Shown piece by piece: positions 7,765 through 15,898 of a stretch of 33,539 bases of DNA (the first letter of the stretch is position 1; every line of letters starts with the position of its first letter). The DNA lies in assembly GCA_018608045.1 (NCBI GenBank), contig JABBAI010000175.1:1-33539 (forward strand), in the 5' to 3' direction. The position numbers and the translations under genes are program-made. The stretch comes from Octadecabacter sp. (GTDB taxonomy: Bacteria; Pseudomonadota; Alphaproteobacteria; Rhodobacterales; Rhodobacteraceae). The notes beneath the pieces are model-generated. The model made no database searches, was not told the origin of the DNA, and saw nothing but the letters and a program-made list of their open reading frames with translations.

Positions 7765-9026
7765 CCGTCCAACTTCATACACTTTCAAACGGCTTTCGCA
7801 TTGTCACCGAACAAATGCCCGGCCTGAAATCCGCATCTATCGGGATCTGGGTCAACGCCGGTGGCCGCCACGAAAGGCCCGATCAAAATGGCATCGCGCA
7901 TTTCCTTGAACATATGGCGTTCAAAGGCACGGCGCGGCGCAGCGCGTTGCAGATCGCCGAAGCGATTGAAGATGTGGGCGGCTATATCAACGCCTACACA
8001 TCGCGCGAGATGACAGCCTACTACGCCCGCGTTCTGGAAAACGATGTGCCGCTGGCATTAGACGTGATAGCGGATATCTTGTTGAATCCGACCTTCGATC
8101 CAAGCGAGATTGAGGTTGAGCGCGGCGTTATTTTACAAGAAATCGGCCAAGCGCTTGATACGCCTGACGACATCATTTTCGACTGGTTGCAGGAAGAAGC
8201 GTTCCCCGATCAGGCGATTGGGCGCACGATCCTTGGTCCGACCGAACGGATTAGCAATTTCTCACGCGCGGATTTGTCAGATTTTGTGGGCGAACATTAC
8301 GGTCCTGACCAGATGATCCTGTCGGCTGCGGGGGCTGTGAACCCTGACGAATTGCTGGCGCTTGCGGAAAAACTGTTCGGGCATTTGCCAGCGCGTGGCA
8401 AACCGAAAGCGGCGCAACCGGCGTCGTTTTCGGGTGGGGAAAAGCGGGTGGTAAAGGGTCTTGAACAGGCGCATTTCGCGCTTGCGTTTGAAGGTCCGAA
8501 TTACCGTGATCCCGGCATCTATGCGGCGCAAATCCATGCCATTGCCATGGGTGGCGGGATGTCGTCACGATTGTTCCAAGAACTGCGCGAAAACCGCGGG
8601 CTGTGCTACACGATTTTTGCCCAAGCGGGGGCCTATGCGGACACGGGCATGTTGACGGTTTATGCGGGCACATCTTCCGAACAGCTCGGTGAGCTTGCGA
8701 CGTTGACGATTGATGAGCTTAAGCGTGCCGCCGAAGACATGAGCGCCGAGGAAGTCGCACGGGCACGCGCCCAGATGAAGGCTGGCATGCTGATGGGGCT
8801 GGAAAGCCCGTCAAACCGCGCCGAACGTCTGGCGCGTATGGTTGCGATCTGGGGCGAAGTGCCTGGCATTGAAGACACCATCGAACGCATTGACGCAGTG
8901 ACGACAGGCGATGTGCGCAGCTTTGGTGAGGGCCTGATTACGACTGCGGGATCGGCCATGGCGCTTTATGGGCCGATTGAAGATGCGCCTGCGTTGGAGG
9001 CTTTGCGGCGCAGGCTTGCCGCGTAA
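7761..9026 (+). CDS. M16 family zinc peptidase (processing-peptidase-like)
   Basis: A 421-residue protein of the insulinase/mitochondrial processing peptidase family (M16B). The inverted zinc motif HFLEH is at residues 47-51, with the distal glutamate E127 in VILQEIGQ, so it should be catalytically active. A glycine-rich segment, GGGMSSRLFQELREN, occurs in the second half as in mitochondrial MPP-beta. Its natural substrates in bacteria are not well established. It starts with GTG, overlapping the thrC stop by four bases, and its stop overlaps the next start by one base (TAATG). Confidence 0.94.
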   Translation: MTVQLHTLSNGFRIVTEQMPGLKSASIGIWVNAGGRHERPDQNGIAHFLEHMAFKGTARRSALQIAEAIEDVGGYINAYTSREMTAYYARVLENDVPLALDVIADILLNPTFDPSEIEVERGVILQEIGQALDTPDDIIFDWLQEEAFPDQAIGRTILGPTERISNFSRADLSDFVGEHYGPDQMILSAAGAVNPDELLALAEKLFGHLPARGKPKAAQPASFSGGEKRVVKGLEQAHFALAFEGPNYRDPGIYAAQIHAIAMGGGMSSRLFQELRENRGLCYTIFAQAGAYADTGMLTVYAGTSSEQLGELATLTIDELKRAAEDMSAEEVARARAQMKAGMLMGLESPSNRAERLARMVAIWGEVPGIEDTIERIDAVTTGDVRSFGEGLITTAGSAMALYGPIEDAPALEALRRRLAA

Positions 9027-9610
9027 TGTTGCGGGCGCGCAAAAAGGTCAGGCTTGAAACAGAGCAGCTGACATTGCGCCCCCCCGCGCATGCCGATTTT
9101 CGCCAATGGGCGGCCTTGCGGCAGGACTCGCGCGAGTTTCTGACAAAGTGGGAACCAACATGGGCGCCCGACCATCTGAGCCGTAAAAGTTTCACCAATC
9201 GGGTCTATTGGGCGCAGCGTTCTATATCTGGTGGGACGGCGGTGCCGCTGTTCATTGTACGGCGCAGTGATGACACGGTGTTGGGGGCTATCACGCTGGA
9301 TCACATCCGACGTGGCCCTGCACAAGCTGGCACGACAGGGTACTGGATCGGTGCTGCGCATGCGCGCCAAGGCTACATGCGTGAAGCGATTGAGGCAGCG
9401 GTGCATTACGCGTTCACCACGTTGGACCTCAGCCGGATCGAGGCAGGGTGTTTGCCTGAAAATACGCCATCGCGCGCGTTGCTTGAAACCTGCGGGTACA
9501 AATATGAAGGCGTCGCGCAGGCCTATTTGCAGATCAACGGGCGGTGGCGCAATCATGTGCTTTATGCGAATTTGCGCCATGACCGGCGCGGGAAAACGGA
9601 TGTAGGATGA
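9026..9610 (+). CDS. GNAT acetyltransferase, RimJ/RimL type
   Basis: A 194-residue protein with the GNAT fold typical of RimJ/RimL N-acetyltransferases. The acetyl-CoA-binding segment is around GYWIGAAHARQGYMREAIEAA (about residues 110-130; the RQGYM part is the loop), and the later stretch NTPSRALLETCGYKYEG is a hallmark of this subgroup. The family acetylates protein N-termini or small molecules; the substrate here is unknown. The gene is locked between the M16 peptidase (TAATG overlap) and the flavoprotein (ATGA overlap), so all are probably made from one mRNA. Confidence 0.9.
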   Translation: MLRARKKVRLETEQLTLRPPAHADFRQWAALRQDSREFLTKWEPTWAPDHLSRKSFTNRVYWAQRSISGGTAVPLFIVRRSDDTVLGAITLDHIRRGPAQAGTTGYWIGAAHARQGYMREAIEAAVHYAFTTLDLSRIEAGCLPENTPSRALLETCGYKYEGVAQAYLQINGRWRNHVLYANLRHDRRGKTDVG

Positions 9611-11016
9611 CATTGCAAGCAGCAGACGGCGCGTTTCTGGAACGCTTGAAGGCTGTGTTGCCGATTGCGGCTTTCGCAGCTGATCCCGCAGGATTTTTGA
9701 CAGAACCGCGCGGACGCTGGGCTGGGCAGGGCATCGTTGTATCCCCCGCCGATGTCACCGAAGTATCGGTGCTGTTGGCGACGTGTCACGCAGCGGGCGT
9801 GCCCGTCGTGCCCTATTCTGGCGGAACGGGTTTGGTGGGCGGGCAGATCGTCGAAGATTTGGTGCCCGTTGTTGTGTCCTTGGCACGGATGAATGCGGTG
9901 CGCGCTATTCACGCCGATGAGAATGTGATCGAGGTCGATGCAGGCGTCATTCTGGCGGATGTGCAATCGGCGGCCTTTGATGTGGGGCGGTTGTTCCCGC
10001 TGTCGCTGGCGTCTGAGGGGTCAGCACGGATTGGCGGGCTTTTGGCGACGAACGCGGGTGGATTGAACGTCATCCGTTATGGCAATGCGCGCGCACAGGT
10101 TCTTGGCATCGAAGCGGTCTTGGCCGATGGCACGATCTGGAACGGCATGAGCCGTCTGCGCAAAGACAATACTGGCTATGATTTGCGCGACTTGTTGATC
10201 GGGTCTGAGGGGACATTGGGCATCATCACGGGCGCGTCTTTGCGCATGATGCCGCGCCCCGCCGATGAAGCGACAGCGATGTTCGTGGTGCCGTCGCCGC
10301 GCGCTGCGGTTTCCTTATTGGCGCTGGCTGGGGAACGACTGGGCGAGACGATCACAGCGTTTGAGCTGATCCACAAACAGGGCTTCGATTTTCTGGATGA
10401 GGCGGGGCTTTCATATAAATCGCCGTTCAAAGATGCCCCCGAATGGTCGGTGTTGATGAAGGTCGGCCTTGCGCAGGGGCAATCCGCGCAAGCCGCGCTT
10501 GAGGCGTTGTTCGAGGCCGCGGGTGATCTGGTCTTGGACGGTGTCATCGCGCAATCGACGCAGCAATCCCGCGATCTGTGGGACATCCGAGAAATGATCC
10601 CCGAGGGTAATCGCCGCATCGGGTCTGTGTCCAGCCACGACATTTCGGTGCCGATTTCCTGCGTGCCGGATTTCATCGACCGCGCGCCCGCGATCATCGC
10701 GAAAATTGGTGCATTTCGGATCAACTGCTTCGGGCATCTGGGGGACGGAAATTTGCACTATAACGTGTTCCCGCAAAAGGGCCGCAGCCGCGCCGATCAT
10801 GAAAACCAGCGCGATGCGATCAAAACGGCGATACATGACCTCGCCCATGGCTTTGGCGGGTCGGTCAGTGCGGAACACGGGATCGGACGGCTGAAGGTCG
10901 CGGATCTGGAAACCTACGCTGATCCTGCCAAACTTTCGATGATGCGCGCAATCAAGGATGCGCTTGATCCGAAGGGCATCATGAATCCGGGCGCGGTGTT
11001 GCGCCGCACGCGCTAG
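9607..11016 (+). CDS. FAD-linked D-2-hydroxyacid dehydrogenase (GlcD/D2HGDH family)
   Basis: A 469-residue flavoprotein with an N-terminal FAD_binding_4 domain (PYSGGTGLVGGQ at about 69-80; GSEGTLGIITGASLRMMP at about 199-216) and a C-terminal FAD-oxidase domain with the metal-site motifs GHLGDGNLHYN (about residue 377) and SAEHGIG (about 420). The family includes D-2-hydroxyglutarate dehydrogenase, D-lactate dehydrogenase and glycolate oxidase GlcD. D-2-hydroxyglutarate oxidation is a reasonable guess, since that compound is a side product of amino-acid biosynthesis, but substrate cannot be read from sequence. No glcE or glcF lies nearby, which argues against glycolate oxidase. It is the last gene of the thrC run. 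Confidence 0.9.
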   Translation: MTLQAADGAFLERLKAVLPIAAFAADPAGFLTEPRGRWAGQGIVVSPADVTEVSVLLATCHAAGVPVVPYSGGTGLVGGQIVEDLVPVVVSLARMNAVRAIHADENVIEVDAGVILADVQSAAFDVGRLFPLSLASEGSARIGGLLATNAGGLNVIRYGNARAQVLGIEAVLADGTIWNGMSRLRKDNTGYDLRDLLIGSEGTLGIITGASLRMMPRPADEATAMFVVPSPRAAVSLLALAGERLGETITAFELIHKQGFDFLDEAGLSYKSPFKDAPEWSVLMKVGLAQGQSAQAALEALFEAAGDLVLDGVIAQSTQQSRDLWDIREMIPEGNRRIGSVSSHDISVPISCVPDFIDRAPAIIAKIGAFRINCFGHLGDGNLHYNVFPQKGRSRADHENQRDAIKTAIHDLAHGFGGSVSAEHGIGRLKVADLETYADPAKLSMMRAIKDALDPKGIMNPGAVLRRTR

Positions 11017-11027
11017 CGCACTAAGAC
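10999..11027 (+). promoter_or_regulatory. Possible sigma-70 type promoter for lysC
   Basis: TTGCGC (10999-11004) and TAAGAC (11022-11027) are separated by 17 bases, ending about 28 bases before the lysC ATG. The -35 part lies inside the end of the flavoprotein gene. The -10 match is weak. The heptamer ACTAAGA occurs twice here, at 11020-11026 and 11035-11041. Confidence 0.3.
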
Positions 11028-11055
11028 AGCGCGGACTAAGAGTTTAGGACAAACT

Positions 11056-12294
11056 ATGCCCGTTTTGGTGATGAAATTTGGCGGCACGAGTGTCGCAACC
11101 GTGGACAAAATCAAACGCGCGGCCAAAAAGGTCGGCGTTGAAGTGGCCAAAGGTTACGATGTGATCGTGATCGTATCCGCCATGTCCGGTGAAACCAACA
11201 AGCTTGTGGGCTTCGTGAACGACACGTCGCCCCTTTATGATGCGCGCGAATACGACGCGATCGTGTCCAGCGGTGAAAACGTGACGGCGGGCCTTATGGC
11301 GCTGACGTTGCAGGAAATGGACGTTCCCGCGCGCAGCTGGCAAGGGTGGCAGGTTCCCGTGATGACCACGAGCGCGCACAGCTCTGCGCGGATCGAAGAA
11401 ATCCCGACCGTCAACATCAACGCCAAGTTTGGCGAGGGGATGAAAGTGGCCGTGGTCGCAGGTTTCCAAGGCGTCAGCCCCGAGGGGCGCATCACGACGC
11501 TGGGGCGTGGCGGGTCTGATACGACAGCCGTTGCGTTTGCGGCCGCGTTTGATGCGGATCGCTGCGATATTTATACGGACGTTGACGGCGTTTACACGAC
11601 GGACCCGCGGGTCACGGATAAGGCGCGCAAGCTTGATAAGATCGCGTTTGAAGAAATGCTGGAACTTGCGTCTCTCGGCGCCAAAGTCTTGCAAACACGC
11701 AGCGTGGAATTGGCGATGCGCTACAAGGTGCGCCTGCGCGTGCTGAGCTCATTTGAAGAACAATCTGACGATGCCGGAACGCTCGTCTGTGCAGAGGAAG
11801 AAATCATGGAATCCAATGTAGTAGCAGGCGTGGCATTTAGCCGTGACGAAGCAAAAATGACGCTGATATCGGTGGCTGACCGTCCCGGAATTGCCGCCGC
11901 GATCTTTGTTCCACTGGCCGAGGCTGGCGTGAACGTGGACATGATCGTGCAGAACATATCGGAGGAGGGGCGCACGGATATGACGTTTAGCTGCCCCATC
12001 GATCAGGTGAAGCGCGCGCAGATCGCGATGGATGATGCCAAGACGGCAGGCGACATCAATTTCCATGATCTCGTGGCCGACACAGACGTCGCCAAAGTGT
12101 CTATCGTTGGTATCGGGATGCGATCCCACGCGGGTGTTGCCGCGAAAATGTTTGCCACGCTGCGCGATGAAGGCATTAACATCAAGGTTATCACGACGTC
12201 TGAAATCAAGACGTCCGTGTTGATCGATCGCAAGTACATGGAGCTGGCGGTGCAGTCGCTTCATGATGCGTTCGAGCTTGAAAAAGAAGCATGA
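11056..12294 (+). CDS. lysC: Aspartokinase
   Basis: A 412-residue aspartate kinase, the first step of lysine, methionine and threonine synthesis. The nucleotide-binding KFGGTS is at residues 7-12, TTLGRGGSDTTAVA at 147-160, and two ACT domains occupy about 265-412. These mediate feedback inhibition in the family. An AGGA site precedes the ATG. M251, between the kinase and ACT parts, is preceded by AGAGGAAG seven bases away, matching the place where alpha2beta2 aspartokinases start a separate beta chain. The gene is coupled by ATGA to an acetyltransferase and followed by ptsP, a known alphaproteobacterial neighbourhood. Confidence 0.97.
   Translation: MPVLVMKFGGTSVATVDKIKRAAKKVGVEVAKGYDVIVIVSAMSGETNKLVGFVNDTSPLYDAREYDAIVSSGENVTAGLMALTLQEMDVPARSWQGWQVPVMTTSAHSSARIEEIPTVNINAKFGEGMKVAVVAGFQGVSPEGRITTLGRGGSDTTAVAFAAAFDADRCDIYTDVDGVYTTDPRVTDKARKLDKIAFEEMLELASLGAKVLQTRSVELAMRYKVRLRVLSSFEEQSDDAGTLVCAEEEIMESNVVAGVAFSRDEAKMTLISVADRPGIAAAIFVPLAEAGVNVDMIVQNISEEGRTDMTFSCPIDQVKRAQIAMDDAKTAGDINFHDLVADTDVAKVSIVGIGMRSHAGVAAKMFATLRDEGINIKVITTSEIKTSVLIDRKYMELAVQSLHDAFELEKEA
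11793..11808 (+). promoter_or_regulatory. Possible internal ribosome site and start for a lysC beta subunit
   Basis: AGAGGAAG at 11793-11800 precedes an in-frame ATG at 11806 (codon 251). The product, starting MESNVVAGVAF, would consist of only the two ACT domains (about 162 residues). In Bacillus subtilis and Corynebacterium glutamicum aspartokinase the regulatory beta chain starts at nearly the same residue number. Whether it is used here is not shown. Confidence 0.4.
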
Positions 12295-12728
12295 TTGTTC
12301 GCGCTCTCACGGATGCGGATCGTTCCGCTTGGGACGCGCTTTATCAGGCCTATGCGCAGTTTTACGACGTGCCCCAAACACCGCAGATGCGCGCAACGGT
12401 CTGGGATTGGATCAATGATCCCACCAATGAGGTGAACGCCTTTGTGGCGGATGACGACGGCACTTTGGTTGGCATTGCACACTACCGTGCGTTCATGCGC
12501 CCCTTGGCGGCGGCCACGGGACTGTTTTTGGATGATTTATTCGTGTCACCCACGGCGCGCGGCACAGGGGCTGCGGCCGCATTGATTGAGGCCGTGCGCG
12601 GTCAAGCAGAGGCGCAGGGCCATTCTGTCGTGCGCTGGATCACAGCGGCTGACAATGCACGTGCGCGGGGCCTTTATGACAAGGTCGCGCAAGCAGGTGA
12701 TTGGGTCACCTACGATATCCCCGTTTAA
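12291..12728 (+). CDS. GNAT family N-acetyltransferase
   Basis: A 145-residue single-domain acetyltransferase. The family signature is DDLFVSPTARGTGAAAALIE (about residues 82-101), where the RGTG-type turn binds the acetyl-CoA pyrophosphate; NARARGLYDKVA is the usual C-terminal element. The acceptor substrate is unknown. The ATG overlaps the lysC stop by four bases, so it is translated from the lysC message. The gene is followed by three small dyads and then by ptsP. Confidence 0.9.
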   Translation: MIVRALTDADRSAWDALYQAYAQFYDVPQTPQMRATVWDWINDPTNEVNAFVADDDGTLVGIAHYRAFMRPLAAATGLFLDDLFVSPTARGTGAAAALIEAVRGQAEAQGHSVVRWITAADNARARGLYDKVAQAGDWVTYDIPV

Positions 12729-12729
12729 C

Positions 12730-12763
12730 TGGCTGTTCAGCCACAACCTTGTGGTGTGACACC
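12730..12763. repeat. Three overlapping small inverted repeats before ptsP
   Basis: TGGCTGTTCAGCCA (12730-12743), CCACAACCTTGTGG (12741-12754) and GGTGTGACACC (12753-12763) form consecutive, slightly overlapping dyads directly after the acetyltransferase stop codon. They end two bases before a possible ptsP -35 box. There is no T-run, so a simple intrinsic terminator is unlikely; an operator or an mRNA structure are the alternatives. Confidence 0.45.
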
Positions 12764-12765
12764 CA

Positions 12766-12794
12766 TTGCGACCCTGTCCGCTGGGGGGTAGTCT
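12766..12794 (+). promoter_or_regulatory. Possible sigma-70 type promoter for ptsP
   Basis: TTGCGA (12766-12771) and TAGTCT (12789-12794) are separated by exactly 17 bases. They lie 24 bases before the ptsP ATG and just after a group of dyads. This would give ptsP its own transcript in addition to read-through from lysC. Confidence 0.4.
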
Positions 12795-12817
12795 CATTTT
12801 TGCGCAGTGGGGGGCAC

Positions 12818-15061
12818 ATGCCAGATCGTTTTGAGACACAAAGCCGCAAGTTGTTGGGCCGTTTGCGTGACATCATGGCAAGTGGTGACGCTGGACAAGC
12901 GCGCCTTGACGAAATTGTACGCCTGATTGCGTCTTCGATGCGCGCCGAAGTGTGTTCGATTTATCTGTTCCGTGATGTGGAAACGCTTGAACTTTGCGCG
13001 ACCGAGGGTCTTGAACAAGACGCGGTGCACCAAACGCGAATGCGCCTTGGCGAGGGTTTGGTGGGGCGCGTTGCGCGCACAAAACGTGTTGTGAACACGG
13101 GCGATGCACCAAGCTCTAAGGGCTTTCGGTACATGCCCGAAACGGGTGAAGAACGGTACTCAAGCTTTTGCGGTATTCCCGTGCAACGCCTTGGCGAAAC
13201 CATGGGTGTGCTGGTCGTGCAGTCTCTCGAAAGCCGCGAATTCACCGCTGACGAAGTATACGCCCTAGAAGTCGTGGCCATGGTTTTGGCCGAAATGAAT
13301 GAACTTGGCGCGTTCACGGGCGACGGTGCGGCATTGCGCGCGCGCCACCAAGACCCGTTGATGGTGCGCGGCACCATTGGCCAAGAGGGTGCCGCGGGCG
13401 GCAACGTCTATTTGCATGAACCGCGCGTCGTTGTGACCAATTTGGTTGCCGATGATCCTGATGCCGAAATGGCCCGCCTGCGCGAAGCCGTCGATACATT
13501 GCGCGTATCGGTCGATGAGATGCTGACGCAAACGGCGGCCGTGAACAAAGACCAGAAACAGGTGCTTGAAGCCTACCGCATGTTCGCCAATTCACGTGGT
13601 TGGATGAAACGGATGGAAGCCGACATCGCCCAAGGTTTGTCCGCCGAAGCCGCTGTTGAAAAAGAACAATCCTTGGCGCGCACACGCATGGGACAGGCCG
13701 ACAGCTATTTGCGCGACCGCCTGCATGATCTTGATGATCTATCCAACCGTTTGCTGCGCATTTTGACAGGGCAGGGCGGTAATACCACGGGCGACGACAT
13801 GCCGGAGAATCCGGTTCTGGTTGCCCGTAATATCGGCCCCGGTGAACTATTGGAATACGGCAAGCAGCTTAAAGGCATCATTCTTGAGGAAGGGTCCGTG
13901 GGCAGCCACGCGGCCATTGTTGCCCGCGCTTGGGCGATCCCGCTTGTGATCCGCGCGGAAGGGATTGTCGCCGCCGCACTGAACGGTGATCCGGTTTTGG
14001 TGGATGGTGAACAAGGAATCGTGCACCTGCGTCCCGACGATACGGTTCAAGCCGCGTTTCGCGATAAAATCGCCATGCAAGCCGAAGCGCAGGTGCGTTA
14101 CGCCAGTATTCGTGACCTACCCGCGCAGGCAAAATGCGGGACGGTCATCGCGTTGCATATGAATGCGGGCCTGATGGCCGATTTGCCGTCGCTGGAAAGT
14201 TCCGGCGCGGAAGGTGTGGGCTTGTTTCGCACGGAATTGCAATTTTTGGTTCGCAGCCAGATGCCGAAACGTGCTGAATTATCAGCGCTTTACGCGCGGG
14301 TTATGGATGCGGCGCAAGGACGGCGGGTCGCGTTTCGTACGCTTGATATCGGGTCGGACAAGGTGCTGACCTATATGAAGCCCAACGACGAACCCAACCC
14401 TGCGATGGGCTGGCGAGCGATCCGTGTGGGCCTTGAAAAACCGGGCGTGTTACGGATGCAATTGCAGGCGTTGATCCGTGCCGCCAACGGACGCCCCCTA
14501 TCGGTGATGTTTCCGTTTGTGGCGCAGTTAGAAGAATACCGCATGGCCCGCGCGGAATTAGACAAAGCGATGGCGCGGGAAAAAATACTTGGCCACCCAC
14601 TGCCCGACACGTTTGAAATCGGTGCGATGCTTGAAACCCCCAGCCTCGCGTTTGCGCCGGATGTATTTTTTGAAGAAGTCGATTTCATCTCAATCGGGGG
14701 CAACGACCTCAAGCAATTTTTCTTTGCAGCGGATCGTGAAAACGAACGTGTGCGTCGCCGCTATGACACCCTGAATGTGAGCTTCATAACCTTCCTTGAA
14801 CAACTGATCGCGCGCTGCAAACAGCACAATACGCCAATTAGTTTTTGTGGCGAAGACGCGGGCCGCCCTATTGAGGCCGTGGCCTTTGCCGCCCTTGGGT
14901 TGCGCAGCCTGTCCATGCGACCGGCGTCTATCGGCCCCGTCAAACACCTGCTGCGGCGTCTGAACCTCGATGAAGTCAAACAGGTGATGGATGACGCGCG
15001 TGCGCGCGGCGATCAATCTGCGCGCGGTGCGATCAGCGATTATTTACGCACGCAGGTCTAG
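12818..15061 (+). CDS. ptsP: Nitrogen-PTS phosphotransferase enzyme I (EI-Ntr)
   Basis: A 747-residue protein with an N-terminal GAF domain (about residues 25-160) fused to a complete PTS enzyme I. The phosphorylated histidine is H364 in GSVGSHAAIVAR; the C-terminal PEP-binding barrel contains the conserved cysteine C677 in FCGEDAG. EI-Ntr passes phosphate from PEP to NPr and EIIA-Ntr, a regulatory chain linked to nitrogen status, potassium transport and (p)ppGpp; the GAF domain senses glutamine in studied cases. The start MPDRFETQSRK at 12818 fits homologues; the frame upstream to 12701 overlaps the previous gene and is rejected. The stop overlaps that of the convergent EcsC gene. Confidence 0.96.
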   Translation: MPDRFETQSRKLLGRLRDIMASGDAGQARLDEIVRLIASSMRAEVCSIYLFRDVETLELCATEGLEQDAVHQTRMRLGEGLVGRVARTKRVVNTGDAPSSKGFRYMPETGEERYSSFCGIPVQRLGETMGVLVVQSLESREFTADEVYALEVVAMVLAEMNELGAFTGDGAALRARHQDPLMVRGTIGQEGAAGGNVYLHEPRVVVTNLVADDPDAEMARLREAVDTLRVSVDEMLTQTAAVNKDQKQVLEAYRMFANSRGWMKRMEADIAQGLSAEAAVEKEQSLARTRMGQADSYLRDRLHDLDDLSNRLLRILTGQGGNTTGDDMPENPVLVARNIGPGELLEYGKQLKGIILEEGSVGSHAAIVARAWAIPLVIRAEGIVAAALNGDPVLVDGEQGIVHLRPDDTVQAAFRDKIAMQAEAQVRYASIRDLPAQAKCGTVIALHMNAGLMADLPSLESSGAEGVGLFRTELQFLVRSQMPKRAELSALYARVMDAAQGRRVAFRTLDIGSDKVLTYMKPNDEPNPAMGWRAIRVGLEKPGVLRMQLQALIRAANGRPLSVMFPFVAQLEEYRMARAELDKAMAREKILGHPLPDTFEIGAMLETPSLAFAPDVFFEEVDFISIGGNDLKQFFFAADRENERVRRRYDTLNVSFITFLEQLIARCKQHNTPISFCGEDAGRPIEAVAFAALGLRSLSMRPASIGPVKHLLRRLNLDEVKQVMDDARARGDQSARGAISDYLRTQV

Positions 15062-15867
15062 GCCTTCAGCACAGGCCGCTTTAGTTTTGCGAGGTCGGCG
15101 TGGAACGCATCCGCAACGGCATCCGCACCGTGAATTTTCGCCAAAGCGCGCAAGCCGAAATGCACATGGGCCATGTCGGTGTAATAGCTGACGAACGTGT
15201 AATTCGTGCCAGCCCCCGCCGCCGCGCCAAGGATAGGCACCGTCTGCGACGCGAGCTTTTGGCCAAGCACAGTGGCAAACTTTGGCGCGACTTTACTGAT
15301 CAGTTTGTTGATTGCGGCGCCTGACAATCCGATGCGCGCGCCAATAAAGCTGGTGTCGATCCCGTCATCACTGTCATCTGGCCCGCCTTTGCCAAAGACA
15401 TGCAAACACTGCGCACGGGTTTCCACGGACAACGGATCTTCGCCATGTTCGGCCGCAATGCGTTGGACGGCCCGAAAAATCACCGTCGTCGCGAGGGGCA
15501 GTTCAGCCAATACAGTTGGAAGCCCGCCCAACCCCCCGAGGGCACCTGACACGGACGCAAGTGCCTTGTGGGCGCGGTCGGTCGCGATGAAGCGTCCCAT
15601 GCCGCCCATGCTGCGCCCCGCCGCGTCATAACTTGCGCGCAGGCCGCGTGTCGCGGCGGCGTCAAGTTTGGCGCGGGTTTTGTCGGGAAGCAGTTTCAAC
15701 CCGTCCTCAACCTGCCCGCCGAGGAAGGACACGACCTGCATCAATACGCCGCTGGCTTTGAATTGCCGCAGGGCAAGCGCTTGAATTTGCGCGCGTGCGG
15801 CATCTGTCAGGGGGGCGGGGGGATCGTCCGGATTGACCACCCGCATGAGGTCTGGATCTATTGTCAT
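15058..15867 (-). CDS. EcsC family protein
   Basis: A 269-residue protein resembling the EcsC family (named after the third gene of the Bacillus ecsABC operon), whose biochemical role is unclear. The first 60 residues are polar and helical; later Ala/Gly-rich stretches (GSVSGALGGLGGLPTVLAEL-like region near 110-135, and PILGAAAGAGTNYTFVSYYTD near 205-225) could contact or cross a membrane. No ecsA or ecsB lies nearby. The start MTIDPDLMRV is chosen over an open frame reaching 16089, which overlaps the upstream acetyltransferase; no clear ribosome site is visible. It lies 31 bases downstream of that gene. Its stop codon shares CTAG with the ptsP stop. Confidence 0.82.
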   Translation of the reverse strand: MTIDPDLMRVVNPDDPPAPLTDAARAQIQALALRQFKASGVLMQVVSFLGGQVEDGLKLLPDKTRAKLDAAATRGLRASYDAAGRSMGGMGRFIATDRAHKALASVSGALGGLGGLPTVLAELPLATTVIFRAVQRIAAEHGEDPLSVETRAQCLHVFGKGGPDDSDDGIDTSFIGARIGLSGAAINKLISKVAPKFATVLGQKLASQTVPILGAAAGAGTNYTFVSYYTDMAHVHFGLRALAKIHGADAVADAFHADLAKLKRPVLKA

Positions 15868-15898
15868 CTTGTATATGTGGGGTGCGCATGCTGGCTTT

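Noticed and set aside
12730-12763. An intrinsic terminator for the lysC operon
   Set aside because: The three dyads are short and have no T-run after them, so I list them as repeats of unknown role.
12701-12817. A 39-residue N-terminal extension of ptsP
   Set aside because: It starts inside the preceding acetyltransferase gene and runs through the dyads and likely promoter. The sequence from MPDRFETQ onwards matches the expected GAF-domain start.
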